Counted from the first letter of the stretch, positions 45,272 through 57,293 are shown. The stretch is 64,000 nucleotides of DNA from Naematelia aurantialba (GCA_021527695.1 JAKFAO010000001.1:2232001-2296000); one strand, 5' to 3'. The notes: generated by a model not told the origin, from the sequence alone. Numbers and translations: made by a program.

Positions 45272-47368
45272 CTAGACACTTTGGCAGATCCAGCCCCTCT
45301 GCGACCTGCGCCTGCGCCTGTGCCTGCCCCTGCTGCGCCGCTTTGCCGTCGTCCCCCTCCCGCTCCCCGGCGGGAACCGCGCCCCGCTCTCCAAGAGCGC
45401 GACGAGCAGCCGCGGGATCGCTGCGGCCGTGCCGTTGAGGGTGTGGGCGAATCGCGTGCCGTCCTGCGACGCGGAGGTGTGGGGGTGGGGGTGGGGGCGG
45501 TACCGGATGTGCAGGCGGCGGGATTGGAAGTCGGTGCAGTTGGATGTCGAGGTGATCTACCGTGGTCAGCTGTGCACGACTGCATGCTGCATACTGCCAC
45601 TGCGCCTGCACTGGGCACGCGTAATATGCAGTCTGCATATTACGCCTGCCCTGCGTATTGAATCCTGATCTGCACTGCAGAGGAATATGAGCACTCACCT
45701 CGCCCCACTTGCCGCGGCCGGGCATCCACGCTTCCATGTCGTACTTTCTATACGCCGACGCCCCCAGCTCCTCCGTCGGCATGTCCAGCACCCTGTCCTG
45801 CATCAGCGACACTCGCGTCCCAGTCTACGAGGCGCCCAGCAGTCCAAAGCCTCCAGCAGTCAAAACCTCCATGTCTACAAAACCTCCATGTCTACAGAGA
45901 CAACTGACCTGACGCTCAAGCCGAGACCCTGGGCAATCTCCTTCTGGATCGCCCTGATCTCCTCCATCATCGCCCCGCTCTGGTGCTCCTCCGTCACGCT
46001 GAACAGCTCGACCTTGGTGAACTGATGCACCCTGTACAGCCCGCGCGTGTCCTGGCCCCGCGCGCCCGCTTCGGCGCGGAACGCCCGGCCGACACCGACG
46101 ACTCTGCGCGGCAGCGAACCGGCCGCGAGGATCTGGTTGGCGAACAGCGCGCTCAGTGGGATCTCGGCCGTCCCTGCGAGTTGGAGTTCCGGCGCCCCCG
46201 GCTCAGTGATAATGTGGTAGTTCTGCGACGGGGTCGGGGTGGATGCCGAACCAGCCGCGCCAGAAGTGCCAGAAGTGCTAGACGTGCTAGACGTGCCCGA
46301 AGTACCAGATGACATATCTCGTGGCTGGAAGCCGCATCGCCACGCAATGTCGGAGCGAACAACGTCGGGAGGCGATACAGGCGTGTATCCGTGTCGAATG
46401 GCGATGGAAAGAGCGTAGTTGACCAGTGCCATTTCCAGCAGCGCCAGCGTCGATTTCAGGTACATCCACGACGCGCCCACTGCCGTCGTAGTCGCATTAT
46501 GGTCCAGCAAGTCCCACTGCGCCGCCAGCGCCAGGTGATCCCTCCGGGCCTCGTGCGCCGTCGCCGTCTCTGTCTCTGTCTCTGTCGATGTCTCTGCAGC
46601 CGATGCCAGTCCAGTTGCAGGCAGTGTGACGGGCGGACCGAAGCGCTCCAGCTCGACGGCGTGCTCTTCCGGCCCGAGGGGGGTGTCGGGGTGCGTAAAG
46701 TTCGGGAGCATGAGGCCGAGCTCCAGCATCTCCCCCTCGGTCGCAGAGAGCATCGCCTCGTACTCCCCCACGCGGGGCTTGAGCTTCTTCGCCTGCCGGA
46801 CGTGCTCCTCCCTCTCGGCAGGGGTAGCGCTGATCTTGACGAGGTTGGAGAGCTCGCGCTGCTTGGCACGCACGGCATCGAGCTTGCGCTGCAGCTCTAG
46901 CTGCGTATCGCGGAGCCGCTGGAGGTGCGCAACGTGGTCCCGCCCCAGCGGGAGCGGCGCGCGCCGTGCCGTGTGGTTCGCCGTGGTATGTGAGGGCGAG
47001 GCGAGGAGAGCGGTGTAGTCGAGCCGTGGTTTAGGGAGCACTGACGGCGCTGGCCCAGGTGCGGCTTTCGAGTGGGGCAGTGGCGGCGCAGTAGATGCAA
47101 CCCGTTTCGAAGACGAGGCCGCCGAGGACTTGGCAGTAGCGGAAGCGGAGGTGGGACTGGCAGATGCTGGCGGTCTCGGCGCAGGCGGAGGGCTGGTGAT
47201 AGGGATGATAGGGACCCGAGTCACGACATGCGACGCATACCGCCGTGATGGCGCCCTCGCCCTCGTAGCGGACCGACAGAAGCCTGCTGCCTCTCCAGCC
47301 GCCAACATGGCTCTTCTGGCTTTCATATCCCGTCTACACGGCCTTGTCAGTCCTGCGAGTCGAGCCAA
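45272..47368 (-). CDS. DIA4: Seryl-tRNA synthetase, mitochondrial type; C-terminal frame uncertain
   Basis: Charges mitochondrial tRNA-Ser. The N terminus ([20 protein letters not shown]; alternative ATG at 47326) is basic and Ala-rich, a likely presequence. An Ala/Pro/Ser linker and the antiparallel coiled-coil arm ([40 protein letters not shown]) follow. Then come the class II motifs: [76 protein letters not shown] (motif 2) and, after splicing, [20 protein letters not shown] and [38 protein letters not shown] (motif 3). Introns near 45930-45807 and 45695-45555. After LLVALLE the open frame gives an odd Arg-rich tail ending at 45272. The -1 frame (to 45204) gives a more family-like end, [13 protein letters not shown]. 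See findings. Confidence 0.9.
45613..45651. repeat. Inverted repeat (hairpin) in the last SerRS intron
   Basis: GCGTAATATGCAG (45619-45631), one T, then CTGCATATTACGC (45633-45645): 13-bp perfect arms. They extend to GGGCA/TGCCC with a single C-C mismatch. It lies inside the final intron of the seryl-tRNA synthetase gene. Confidence 0.95.
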
Positions 47369-47652
47369 GGAACCGACACGCTCTAGACGTTGGTAGAATA
47401 CGACGAGTAAATATACCGTCGAGGATGGAGACCGAGTCTTTGGCTGGCCCGCTTGAGCTTACGTAAGCTGAATGGGAACAATGAGCATGGACGATATTGT
47501 TGTTTTGCTACTCTTGTCCAACTTTGTAGTCTTTGGCTCGACACTCGACACCCCCTCGACTTGGCTAGACGCTAGACTGAGAGCGCTCTGCAGGGCCTGG
47601 GCCTCTGCGAGCTGCTGTCTCTCGGCTAGGCCCGCAGCGTCGACCTGACATC

Positions 47653-49028
47653 ATGTTCTCTGCGTTTAACCCCGACTCGTACTCGCCTTATCCCTTCCCA
47701 GATCAGAGCTCCTTTTCAAACTACCCCGCCCAGGACCCGTCCCTGCAACACCATACGGCTCCGAGTGGTCCCTCGCATAGCCACTCGTATGCCGACTACC
47801 CCCCGCACTGGGAAGGGCACCCGCCGTCACCGGTCAACGACCCGTTGATCCCTCCCATTCCCACCTATTCCGACCTACCACAGACACGGGCACACCCACA
47901 GTCACACCACAACCAAGAACCGTCCATCTCGCATCACCTCGTCCCGTCGCCCGTCAGCGTGCCCCCTCTGCCGCTGCACATCGAGACGGCATTCTCTCCG
48001 CACCCGGCATGGGCGACTCTCCCCCCGCCACACGGAGGCCCTAGCGCCGACTCGGCTCTGAACGCCGGGCACGGCATCGGCGGCGGCTGCGGCGGCGGCG
48101 GCGCTAGTGAAAGTGGTGGTGGCGCTGACGGCCCGCCGTCTCAGCCGCTCGAGGACAGCGGCGCATATGCCGGTCGGGGCTGGGGCATCACGTTGCCCCC
48201 GCCACCGCCGATCCTGTCGCACCGGTCGTCGATCGACAAAGGCAAGGCAGCAGACCGAGGCGCCTGGGCGGAAGATTTTGGCAGAGAGATGAAGCGGACC
48301 AGGACCGAGCCCAACGTCGTCGAGCGGGATGTGGCTTTGGCAAGTCTTGATTTCGCGCTTGACCACATCTTGTCCTTACCACTCGTAGCTGCAGACATAT
48401 CTGACCGAACTCGTGCATCTCATGTCCCCCTTTGGTGAGCGTCTCTCCTCCGATCCTGTCTCTACCGCTGAAATGACCCAGCCGCAACATCCAGCAACCC
48501 GTCCCCATCCCGGCCCCCGCCATACTTGCACACTCGCTTCTCGCGCCTTTCCTCCCTGATCCATTCGACCCTCGAGAGTCTCGTGCCCAACATCCATCAG
48601 ACCCTATCGCCGTCCTTCACGCCCGCGTCCGGGATGGTCAAGGAGCTCACGGCGGCTGAGAAGGAGATGGCGATGATCCGGAAGCGCAGGGACGCGCTCA
48701 TCGCCAAAGCAGCGACCAAGAGCAACTTTGACGGCCCAGCAGCCGGCGGACGCGGCAGCCTCCATGGGCTGAACGCGCTGGACGAGAGCGCATTCAGCGC
48801 CATGGGACAGACTGTCGCACCAGGACGGTGTCATGGGTGTGGCGTAGCGGCGACGCCAGAGTGGCGGAGGGGCCCAGACGGCCCGGCCAGTCTGTGCAAT
48901 TCATGCGGGGTCAGTCGTCGCCTGCGTCAAACAGCGGAAATTGATGTGAAGAATAGCTGCATTACGCCAAGCTGGCAAAGAAGCGCGAGGCGGACGCGGC
49001 GGCGAGCTCAGGCAGAGCAGAAGGCTAG
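47653..49028 (+). CDS. GATA-type zinc-finger transcription factor (NsdD-like finger)
   Basis: Nuclear regulator. The N-terminal exon (MFSAFNPDSYSPYPFPDQSS) is Pro/Ser/His-rich with a Gly run near 48080-48110. Middle exons give TYLTELVHLMSP and a helical segment (RFSRLSSLIHSTLESLVPNI, TAAEKEMAMIRKRRDALIAK). The finger reads CHGCGVAATPEWRRGPDGPA...CNSC, spacing C-x2-C-x18-C-x2-C. After a 49-nt intron (about 48909-48957) the basic tail LHYAKLAKKREADAAA follows and the protein ends SSGRAEG. The GLHYAK sequence after the finger resembles the NsdD group, which controls sexual development in ascomycetes; function here is not known. The splice near 48334-48392 is my best reading but has a weak donor. 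Confidence 0.88.
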
Positions 49029-49423
49029 AGAGCTAGAGCGACTGATATGACGAAGAAAAGACACTTGAAGCGACGCGGCTCGCCTGGCTCGGCAGACAGT
49101 CTTCCTGCCTTTGCCCTTTGTGCATTTCCAAGTGGATTTGAGGCCAATCTCGTGGCTGCTGTGCGAGGGCGCGCTACAGGCGATCAGGACTGCTCGGAAT
49201 CGTGCAGATAGAGCGAGCGTGTGCATCTCTGTTGTATCCTAGACCATATACATACCATTTAATAACCTATACAATCCACCGTCGCGGAGATTGCTCAAAC
49301 TCCGTGCGTCGCCAGGCACAGCAAAAGACTGAAGTTGGATTTTTCGTTCTGTACATCTTTCATCCATCCATCCATCGACGAGTTCATCGACTACACTGGA
49401 GTAGGCTACAGCAGCTTGGAACG
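49029..49423. other. Intergenic, GATA factor 3' flank / UTP18 promoter
   Basis: 395 bp between tandem plus-strand genes. An open frame continues upstream of the UTP18 ATG but is unlike the family, so it is taken as leader. Nothing else seen. Confidence 0.5.
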
Positions 49424-52235
49424 ATGGCTACAGGGTCGTCATCCAAGCGGAGAGCAGCATCACCGCCCTCTGGCGGTGCAGGACCATCGGCGAAACGTGC
49501 AGCGCCATCACATGACTGGGACAAGGATGAGGAGGAACTCGACTTGGAGTCCAAGTTGTTTGGCGTCAAGCGGTCCACGGGCACGCACGGGAGGGCGACG
49601 TCTAAAGCGAAGACAGCCGAGGAGGAAGATGAGGAGAATGAGTTGAGGGAGCTGGAGGATGAAGCGGTGAGTCTTTGCGATAAACAATGCAAGTGAGGAG
49701 GGGCTGATGATCGGCAGTTGTTCACTCTTGATGCGCCGTTTGCGCGGACGTTTGCGTCGGACGACTCGGACCTTGATGCTGGACCGAGTTCTCCAGCTGG
49801 GAAGCATGGGAACGGCGTCGATGGAGAAGACACCCACAATGAGGAGGATGAGGGCGAAGACGAGCAAGAGAGCGAAGACGATCAAGAGGGTGAAGACGAA
49901 GACGAAGATGATGACGAAGGCGATGACGACGAGGACGAGGACGATGACGAGGACGACGATGAGGAGGATGAAACCCAATTCCACGCGGCCAGTGAAACAC
50001 GGGACAAGTCGGCCGAGAGAGCTGCGCTTCCAAGCGGGAACGATACGGGAGAAGCCCACGACGACGACGAGAACGAAGGCTCAGTAACGATCGAGCTCCC
50101 AGACGACGTAGTGGACCTACAGCCGGCCCCACGGCCGCTGAGCAAGAAAGAGCGTCAACGCCGCTGTGTATGGGAGGACCCGGCGGACCGAGCGGTTAAA
50201 GTCGACTTGGACGCAGAGGCGAGGTTGCGCAAGCTGGCGCGGAAGAAGGCGGGCGGGGGCGGGGTCGTTGATGGTGTGGAGCTGCAAAGTCGGCTGCGGT
50301 ATCAGTCAGTGCTTCTTCCTCTTTGTGTATCTCTGTTGTGTCTCTTCCCTATTATACCTTGATTGTGTCTCTGTTTTATGCCCCTCTATCCTGTTTCTCG
50401 CGTCTATTATGTCTCCCCCTCTAAGCTGTCTCTCATCTACCTGATAAGCTGTTCCGTAACCTCATTTATATATACCATCCACACTCCACCAGACTCGAGG
50501 ACTGACGTCCTGTCATGCCCTCACGTCTTCTGTGCTGTGTCTCGACGTAAACCGAGCTGACTCGGGCAGGTTCGAGAAACTACACCCGCAGCCTGATTGG
50601 GCAAAAGGTCGGATCCAGCTCGGTACACCCTCGCTCACCTCTCTTCTGAACACGACAGCGTCCTTCGTGCAGCCCAAATCGAAGAAAGCCGCTCATCGTG
50701 CGCCGCTGCCTCAGGGTACTATCGACATCCAACGGCTGAGGGACGTCAATTTCCAAAACCCGACGACGGGCAAGCTCGAGGCGCAGGGCGCGGGTGGCGG
50801 CGTCGTGGATGTTGCGTGGCATCCCGCGAAGCGGGTGCCGGTTTGCGTGGTGGCGGGTGGCGATCGTCGTGTTCGGTTCTTCAATGTATGCCCCTTCCCA
50901 ACTTGCTTGTGCTTCCCGCCGGCGAATGTCACTAACTGCCTGCTCAGGTCGATGGGCACACGAACCCGTCACTGATGACGATACACATCCCGTCTCTGCC
51001 TCTGCAAAAAGCGACTTTCCACCCCACCGGCTCGAGCGTCCTATTCACCGGTCCCCGCCCCTTCTACTACACCTACGACCTCGGCTCGGCCCGCTGCCTG
51101 CGGTCCGCGCGCAACCTATTTGGTTCCCAGCCATCGCCGACGTCACCCAACTCGCTTACCCGCCACGCATTCTCGCCGGACGGGACGTTGCTGGCCGTCG
51201 CGGGCCTGCGGGGCAACGTGAGCGTGCTGGACTGGAACAACGTCGGGAGCGGCGCGATTGTGGCCGAGCTCAAGTCTGGCCGAGGCGGGTCCACGGTGGA
51301 CATGGTCTGGAACGCGACGGGGACAGAGTTGATGGTGCTGGGTGGACGCGGGGGATGCGAGGTGGACGTGTGGAACGTGCGCGAGCGGCGCGTGGTGCGC
51401 AAGTGGACCGACGAGCGGGCGTGGGGAGGGTCCGTCATGCGCAAATCGAGCGATGGGTCCAGGCTGGCCGTGGGGTGAGTCGACTAGCCATCACACCAGT
51501 GTCTACGTGCCTACATGCCTTCGCTCCCTTGTTGCCTTGCTGTGACTAGCTTTGCTGCCCGACTGGCAGGAGTAGAGCTATCTGGAGTAGAGCTATGGAG
51601 TAGAGCTCTGGAATAGGGATCTGGAATATAACTGCCTGGAGCAGAGCTGATCAAGCCAGATCATCAACAGGGATAGTGAACCTGTACCAATCCTCCTCGC
51701 TCAAGGCCGACAGACCCGGACCCAACGCGACAAGCATCCCACACATCAAGCCCGAACCGCTGAAGAGCCTGGAACACCTGACTACGCGGATAGACTCGCT
51801 CGCGTTCCATCCGGCGGGCGAGGCGATGGTCGTTGCCAGCGGGGAGAAGAAGGGTGCTCTGAAGATGGTGAGTTGGTGTGGGGTTGGCTTCCGCTCTACG
51901 TGTTATCTGGGGGGTTTGGTGGTTTGGTGTTGGGCAGGCGGCGAGGCAGCGAGGCGGCGAGGCGGCGAGGTGAGAGGTAAGAGGTCGCCACCGTTGCTGG
52001 ACGCGGGCGATACGAGAGGCTGTTTGCGGGCAAGCGACAGACAGCATGGCGGCGCTGACGCGAACGACAGTACCACCTCCCCTCAGCCACTGCCTTCTCC
52101 AACTGGCCGACGCAGCAGACCCCCCTGGGACGCATCACCGCGGCAGCCTTCTCTGCGGGGGGCGAGTACCTCTCGGTGGGGAACACGAAAGGCCAGGTGC
52201 TCTTGTTCAGTGTCAAGCATTATGCGAATGCGTAG
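49424..52235 (+). CDS. UTP18: U3 snoRNP WD40 protein UTP18
   Basis: Nucleolar small-subunit processome component. N terminus MATGSSSKRRAASPPSG, then DEEELDLESKLFGVKRS (UTP18-type), a very acidic block (Asp/Glu runs, 49835-49975) and the conserved PLSKKERQRRCVWEDPADRA, VDLDAEARLRKLARKK and FEKLHPQPDWAKG. The WD40 propeller follows: DVAWHPAKRVPVCVVAGGDR, TFHPTGSSVLFTGPRPFYYT, HAFSPDGTLLAVAGLRGNVS, MVWNATGTELMVLGGRGGCE, GGSVMRKSSDGSRLAVG, NLYQSS, SLAFHPAGEAMVVAS, then NWPTQQTPLGRITAAAFSAG, EYLSVGNTKGQVLLFSVKHY, ending ANA. Introns near 49666-49719, 50306-50570, 50887-50948, 51475-51671 and 51868-52067. The order and end match the family well. Confidence 0.95.
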
Positions 52236-52701
52236 TGCATAGTGTACTAGTATGGTGCATGTGCATGGTGCATGTGCATGGTGATTAGTGCATGGTGGAT
52301 ATTAGTCACACGCTACAATGCACCAAGTGCACACCTAGGTCCCGAAATGGCGTCCAAGTTGGACCAGAAGCTGCGACCGCCTAACAGTGTAGCCTTCTGT
52401 TGGCTCGCTCCCGGCTCCAGACTCCTGACTCTCCAGATCTGGGTGCGCGTTGCACACCGAGTTACCTCGCAGTGCAGAGTGAATGTGCATAAATCTCGTA
52501 GGTGTGTCCCATGTTCAACGCAGTATAACGCAGTATGAGGCGGAGTATGAGGCTAGAGTATGAAGAGTCCGTTATGCCCATCGTGCCACGCCCGTCACAA
52601 GTCGAGTGGCGCTTCTCTCACCCAGATCGACCTTCCCTACACTTTCGATCCTGTCGTTTTGTCCGCGTCGCGCACTCCCATAACCAAGCTCTCGGATACT
52701 C
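52236..52701. other. Intergenic, convergent
   Basis: 466 bp. Begins with a (GTGCATG)-type simple repeat (52236-52305); otherwise featureless. Confidence 0.6.
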
Positions 52702-54059
52702 TCAGAGCATCGCGACACCACCCAAGGCCGCCAAGGCCAGCCCGACGGCGCCTCCGACACCCGCCACACCCGCCACACTCACCACAAGCCGGCCAGCCGC
52801 GCTGGTCGACTTGCTCGCAGTGGCCGTACTCGCCGAGGCGCTCGTGCTACTGCTGACGGAAACCGACGCAGCAACGGCGATAGCGGTGGCCGCGCTAGTC
52901 GTGAGCGTGTCTGACGCTGACTCCGAGTTGTACAGTGTAATTCCACTGGAAGTTGTTGACGAAGACGGAGAGGCGGACACAGAGGAGACCGAGTCGGTGA
53001 CGGTGGCCGAGGCTGTGGCCGAGGCATCGGTGCTGGCATTGGTGCTGGCATCAGAGGCGGACGAATCGACGAGGGTCCCAGTGCCCCATGCAACAGAGTT
53101 GCCGTCGTAGACCGTCGAGTTGGTCGGCTCGGTCGTGCTGCCGTCCGCCGCGGCGATGGTGAATCGCGTGGTCCATGTGAGGGCGGTCATGTCGTCGGCG
53201 TTGGAGCTGAGTTGTCAGCGGCGGACACGGCAACCAAGAGGCCGAAACTGCTGACAACGCAGGATGGAAGGCCTGGCACCAGATGGAGCGAAATGGCAGG
53301 AGTAGGAAGGAGGAAGGAGGAAGGAGGAGGAAGGAGGAGGAAGGGGGAGGAAGGGGGAGGAAGGAGGAGGAAACAAGGAAGGGCAAGGAACAGAGGAGAA
53401 CACGTACAACTGCAAAAAGTAGATGGCTGCATTTGGCGTCACGTCCGGCGCTGCGATCGACAACGAGGTGGTCGTCGTGCCGTCGATGCCTGATGCGAGC
53501 GCTACGGGAGTCAGAAGGTCTCTTGGGCGGACTGCCGATCGGCACGGGCATTCTGTCTCCATGATACGGGCAAGCAAACATCCTTTCGGAAATGAAAGGC
53601 ATTCCCCCGTTCCTTGAGCAGAGAGGTGGAATGGACGTTGGTGCCACTGTCTGACAGGTGGAGTGGGAGGAGGACCACAGCGAGGTAAAGAATGAATATC
53701 GTGATGAGGGAAGGAGAAGAGAAGGAGATGAGAGAAGGAAGGAAGAGGAAGAAGACAGAAACGCAGAAAGATGTAGGAGAGGAAAGAAGAAGAGAGAAAG
53801 AAGGAAGGAAGGAAGGAAGGAGAAGAGCTCAGAGTACAGAGCAAGACCCACTGCTCAGGACAATCATGTCCAAGTTGTCCCCCGTCATGAGCTGACAAGT
53901 GACGTTCGTCCACGTGCCGGTGGTATCAGCGTCCCAGAGGGCAGTGATGTCTTCGCCGACATTGACGACGGTCGTGCTGTCGGGGGAGGTGGGGGTGATG
54001 ATTCCCCTAGCCAAGGGGAGGCCACCCACCAGCAGGGCAAGCGATGCGAGTGCGAGCAT
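52702..54059 (-). CDS. GPI-anchored Ser/Thr-rich cell-surface protein with KNH (Kre9/Knh1-like) domain
   Basis: Extracellular wall or membrane protein. Signal peptide MLALASLALLVGGLPLARG. The KNH-like domain spans three exons: ITPTSPDSTTVVNVGEDITA, LWDADTTGTWTNVTCQLMTG, DNLDMIVLST; GIDGTTTTSLSIAAPDVTPN, AAIYFLQF; then DMTALTWTTRFTIA. Intron 1 is long (53851-53502, 350 nt) and full of CT repeats; intron 2 ends near 53212. Both joins complete conserved words (VLST, YFLQF), which supports them. A Ser/Thr/Ala-rich stalk follows. The C terminus is hydrophobic (VVSVAGVAGVGGAVGLALAA) as expected for a GPI signal. About 235 residues. Similar fungal proteins are linked to beta-glucan assembly or stress, but the specific role is unknown. 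Confidence 0.87.
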
Positions 54060-55004
54060 TTTCAGCGATGAGGCGCTAGGTAACGGGTCTTTGGGAGATG
54101 AAGAATAGCGATGGGTCTTGAGGCGACGAGTCACGCGGCGGAGCGACTAGGCGATGAAGAGACGCAGGGCTGGGCAGGGCAGGGCAAGATGAGGTCGAGG
54201 TCGAGGGTGAGGCTGTGGGCGTGGTGTTGAGGTGGATGTATGGAGCACCTCGGGGAAGACCTGAGAGGAGTACTGGGTGAGGGGTTTGGAGATGCCAAAG
54301 AACGGTGCGCGGTATACGCGGAGGAGCAAGAGCACGGTCGAAGGGGCAAGGAGGAAGGAGGAGGACAAATGAATGGATTGGTGTTTGAGAGCAAGTGTCT
54401 TTTGGAATGCAAAGAGCGACAGCGACAAAGTCAAGCAACCAAGTAGTCAAATGATCAAAACGAGAGTCAACGTCAACCTGAGCGTGAAGGTCAAGGGAGA
54501 ACAAACTGCAAGTCCAGACGAGACGACGCGAAAAACAAAACGGGGCACATCCCCCATCTGATGGCGCTCTGGCCCCGTTTCGCCCTTGGCCCCTTGGCCT
54601 GCTTGCCCGCTGGCCCCGCTGGCCCGCTCGGTCAAAGACATGCAGCCATGTTTTGTCTTACATGTGTTCCATCCATGCCTGCTCGGATACGTACAACACG
54701 TCGGCATGCATGCTTGTCTCCTCATCTCTGGCACTGCATCGCTCCAAGCATCCGCTCGTTTACTCGGGGCATAGCTGGGCCGATTGACTCGTACGTGACA
54801 AAAAAAAACACGCGCGTCGGTCGCTCGCATGCACACTGTGGCAAACGCCATGCATCGACCAACACAGTAACATGCCCTCTGCACACATGCATGCCCTCTG
54901 CATATATGCAAGCCTCTGCATGTCGGTGCATGCATTCTCACTCAATCCCCACGTTCATGCTTGCACTCGGCACGTCGATCGACGCCTTTAGCCCCTGTCA
55001 CGCA
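54060..55004. promoter_or_regulatory. Upstream region of the KNH-protein gene
   Basis: 945 bp between two minus-strand genes. Read on the gene's strand it is CT-rich close to the ATG. Further out are runs of Ala/Pro-like GGCC repeats (54560-54630) and many GCATGCA/ATGCATG words (54640-54960). No gene is supported. Confidence 0.5.
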
Positions 55005-57079
55005 CTAATCGTCCATCGCCCACTTGCTCTTCGCCAGTCCTCCCTCCAACTTGCTCCTTCTCCCTTCCTCGGCCGCAAATTTGCCCCGTCCCTTCCTTAC
55101 CACACCATCATCGTCCTCGTGCCGAGGCGGGAGAGGCACCTTTTGACTCTCGCTAGGCGATCGTCTCCGTCTAGGAGGCGGGCCATCACTTGGGCTCCTT
55201 CTTCGTCTCACAGGAGGCGTATCGCTTGGACTCCTCCGTCGCGCGGGGGGCGGACTGTCACTCGGGATTCTTCGGCGCCGTGCAGGTGGACTGATACTAG
55301 GCGTTCTCTCGCGCTGCCTCGGAGGCGGGCTGTCGATAGCACGCCTGCGTTTGGGAGGACTGTCGCTCGCATCACGGGCACCACGACGCGGTGGCGTCAC
55401 GGTCGGTGATCGCGACCGCGACCTCGACCTTGTCTCGCTGGGAGTATCGTCCCTCCGCCTCCTGGGCGGCGAGAGCGTTTTATCACGCCGTAGAGGAGGT
55501 GTATCGTCGCGCCTATCTCTATGGCGAGGTGGCGGCGTCGCACTCCGACTCGGCGACCTGCGACGACGCGCCGGAGGGGGAGACACCTCTCGGCGACGTA
55601 GCACAGGTGAAGGCGAGCGTTGACGCGGCGGTAGGGGAGAAGCGTCTCGATCTCGACGACGAGCCGGGGGAGAAGGCGACCTCCTGCGCATAGGCGGCGG
55701 TGGTCGCCGTGGAGATGGAGACCTGCGGCGGTACCCTCGTCCAGGCGGAGACCTACTTCTGCTCCTACTCCGCGGACGGCCGGGACCGCCGAATCCACCG
55801 CCGCCACCTCGGTTTCCATATCCCTGGTCTCGCGATGGAGGCGGCTCGAAGCGCCGTGGCGGACCGCGTCGATATCCATCATCGCGATCGCGGTTGGGTG
55901 CCGGTCCGCCGCCCGGTCGAACGGGTAATGTGGATCGGTTGTCCTATGCTGAGTGAGCTTGGGAGAAGGGTTAAACAGGCCAGTCTAGCTCACACGTCGG
56001 TCAAACGAATCGCTCGCTGCAGGTCGGCCGGACCGGCTATCCTGGTCCTGTCGATCGGTGACCTGCTTTCGCTCCAACTCCGCTTTCTTGGCTGCGATAA
56101 ACTGGGTCTGATCAGCTAACCTGATCCCAGCCTCCACCCTTCTGAATCGTACTCCATATGCGTAAAACGGAGTGTATACGGTCCTAGTGCACCCACACCA
56201 TACACCGCACATCGTATCGCGTCGACACTCACCTCAGCAGGTACTCCGCCCACGGTATTCTGCGCCGATAAGAGCAGATTCCACAGCGCTTCCATGAATG
56301 CTGCAGCACCGTACTTGTCCATGAATCCTAGTAGTGAGACTTGCATTTTCTTGGGATCAGGGTTCTGGAATCGGTCAGCATGCACACAGGATTGTCTTAG
56401 ACGCTACGGCCTCCAGATGAACACTGTTATGCTCGAGGGGGAGACTCTCCTGACTAGAGGGGCAGACGATTCATGCTCAGGGGAGACAAGCAGGTGAGAG
56501 AGGACTGACCGGCTTTTCCTTGTCCTCCAACATGCCGTACACGTACTCGACAACGACATCATCTTCGAACCGGATCAATTCGGTGATCTTCTGCGCTATC
56601 CATGGTCGAAGGACGGAGATATTGACTTTGCGGAGATCCACCTGGCGAGTCAAGTCAGCCCCTTGATTTTTGTGTTGCTCTGCGCTCCCTGCCTCCCATT
56701 CTCTGCTGTCTGAGCCATCTCAAATTCTCCGCCGACACCAGTAGCGCGGTGCGAATGGCTCAGGGAGGGAAGGAAAGGGAAAGTGGAGGGGTACATGAAA
56801 GTCTTGTCTACCAAGTCAGCCGACCACACCGACATACCTTTTCGTTGAAAGATTTTGGAAACTTGGTGGCCTTTACAGCAGCCGCTTCTTTGTCTTTGAA
56901 CCTCTGCAGATGATAGATCAGCAAGACACGGCATGTGAGAATCATGAGCGTACCGTATCTTGGTTGGCGTTGGTGCCTCGAAGACCTGAAGGAGGAATCA
57001 GCTTGCGCATCTTCACATGTCCTTGGTAGCTCCTGGCTGCTATTTGATTTTGTGCTGGAGACTCACCGACATCCGCCAT
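55005..57079 (-). CDS. SRRM1: PWI-domain, Arg/Ser-rich splicing factor (SRRM1/SRm160-like)
   Basis: Pre-mRNA splicing/export co-activator. Exon 1 (MADV, 57079) splices to GLRGTNANQDT, then RFKDKEAAAVKATKFPKSFN. The PWI domain follows: VDLRKVNISVLRPWIAQKIT, ELIRFEDDVVVEYVYGMLED, NPDPKKMQVSLLGFMDKYGA, FMEALWNLLLSAQNTVGGVP. The Pro-Trp-Ile triplet (RPWIAQ) names the domain. After DQTQFIAAKKAELERKQ a long C-terminal region is made of Arg, Ser, Pro repeats (RRRSPS, SPPP, RRRDD, RSRSRSRSPT) and ends KSKWAMDD. About six introns. Domain order and N-terminal wording match fungal SRm160-like proteins. The 214-bp gap to DUS3 is a shared divergent promoter. Confidence 0.93.
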
Positions 57080-57293
57080 CCTGCGACGAGACTGCCTTAC
57101 AGCGGTAGCAAGAGGTAAATGATGCAACGACCATGGTTCTCCAGGCAACATCTGACATCTTTGCTGAAGCGGTTCGCAGATGGCGGGCTCGATTAAGTAT
57201 TCAAGCCTCCACTTGTCGAACGCTTTTTTGGTTGCGGGCTACTCACCGCCAACACATTCTCCTCTCGCGCAGTTGGCACATTTACACGGCAGC

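Noticed and set aside
55351..55693. Plus-strand frames opposite the RS domain of the PWI protein
   Set aside because: Mirror image of Arg/Ser repeat codons; the minus strand has the PWI domain and proper splice sites.
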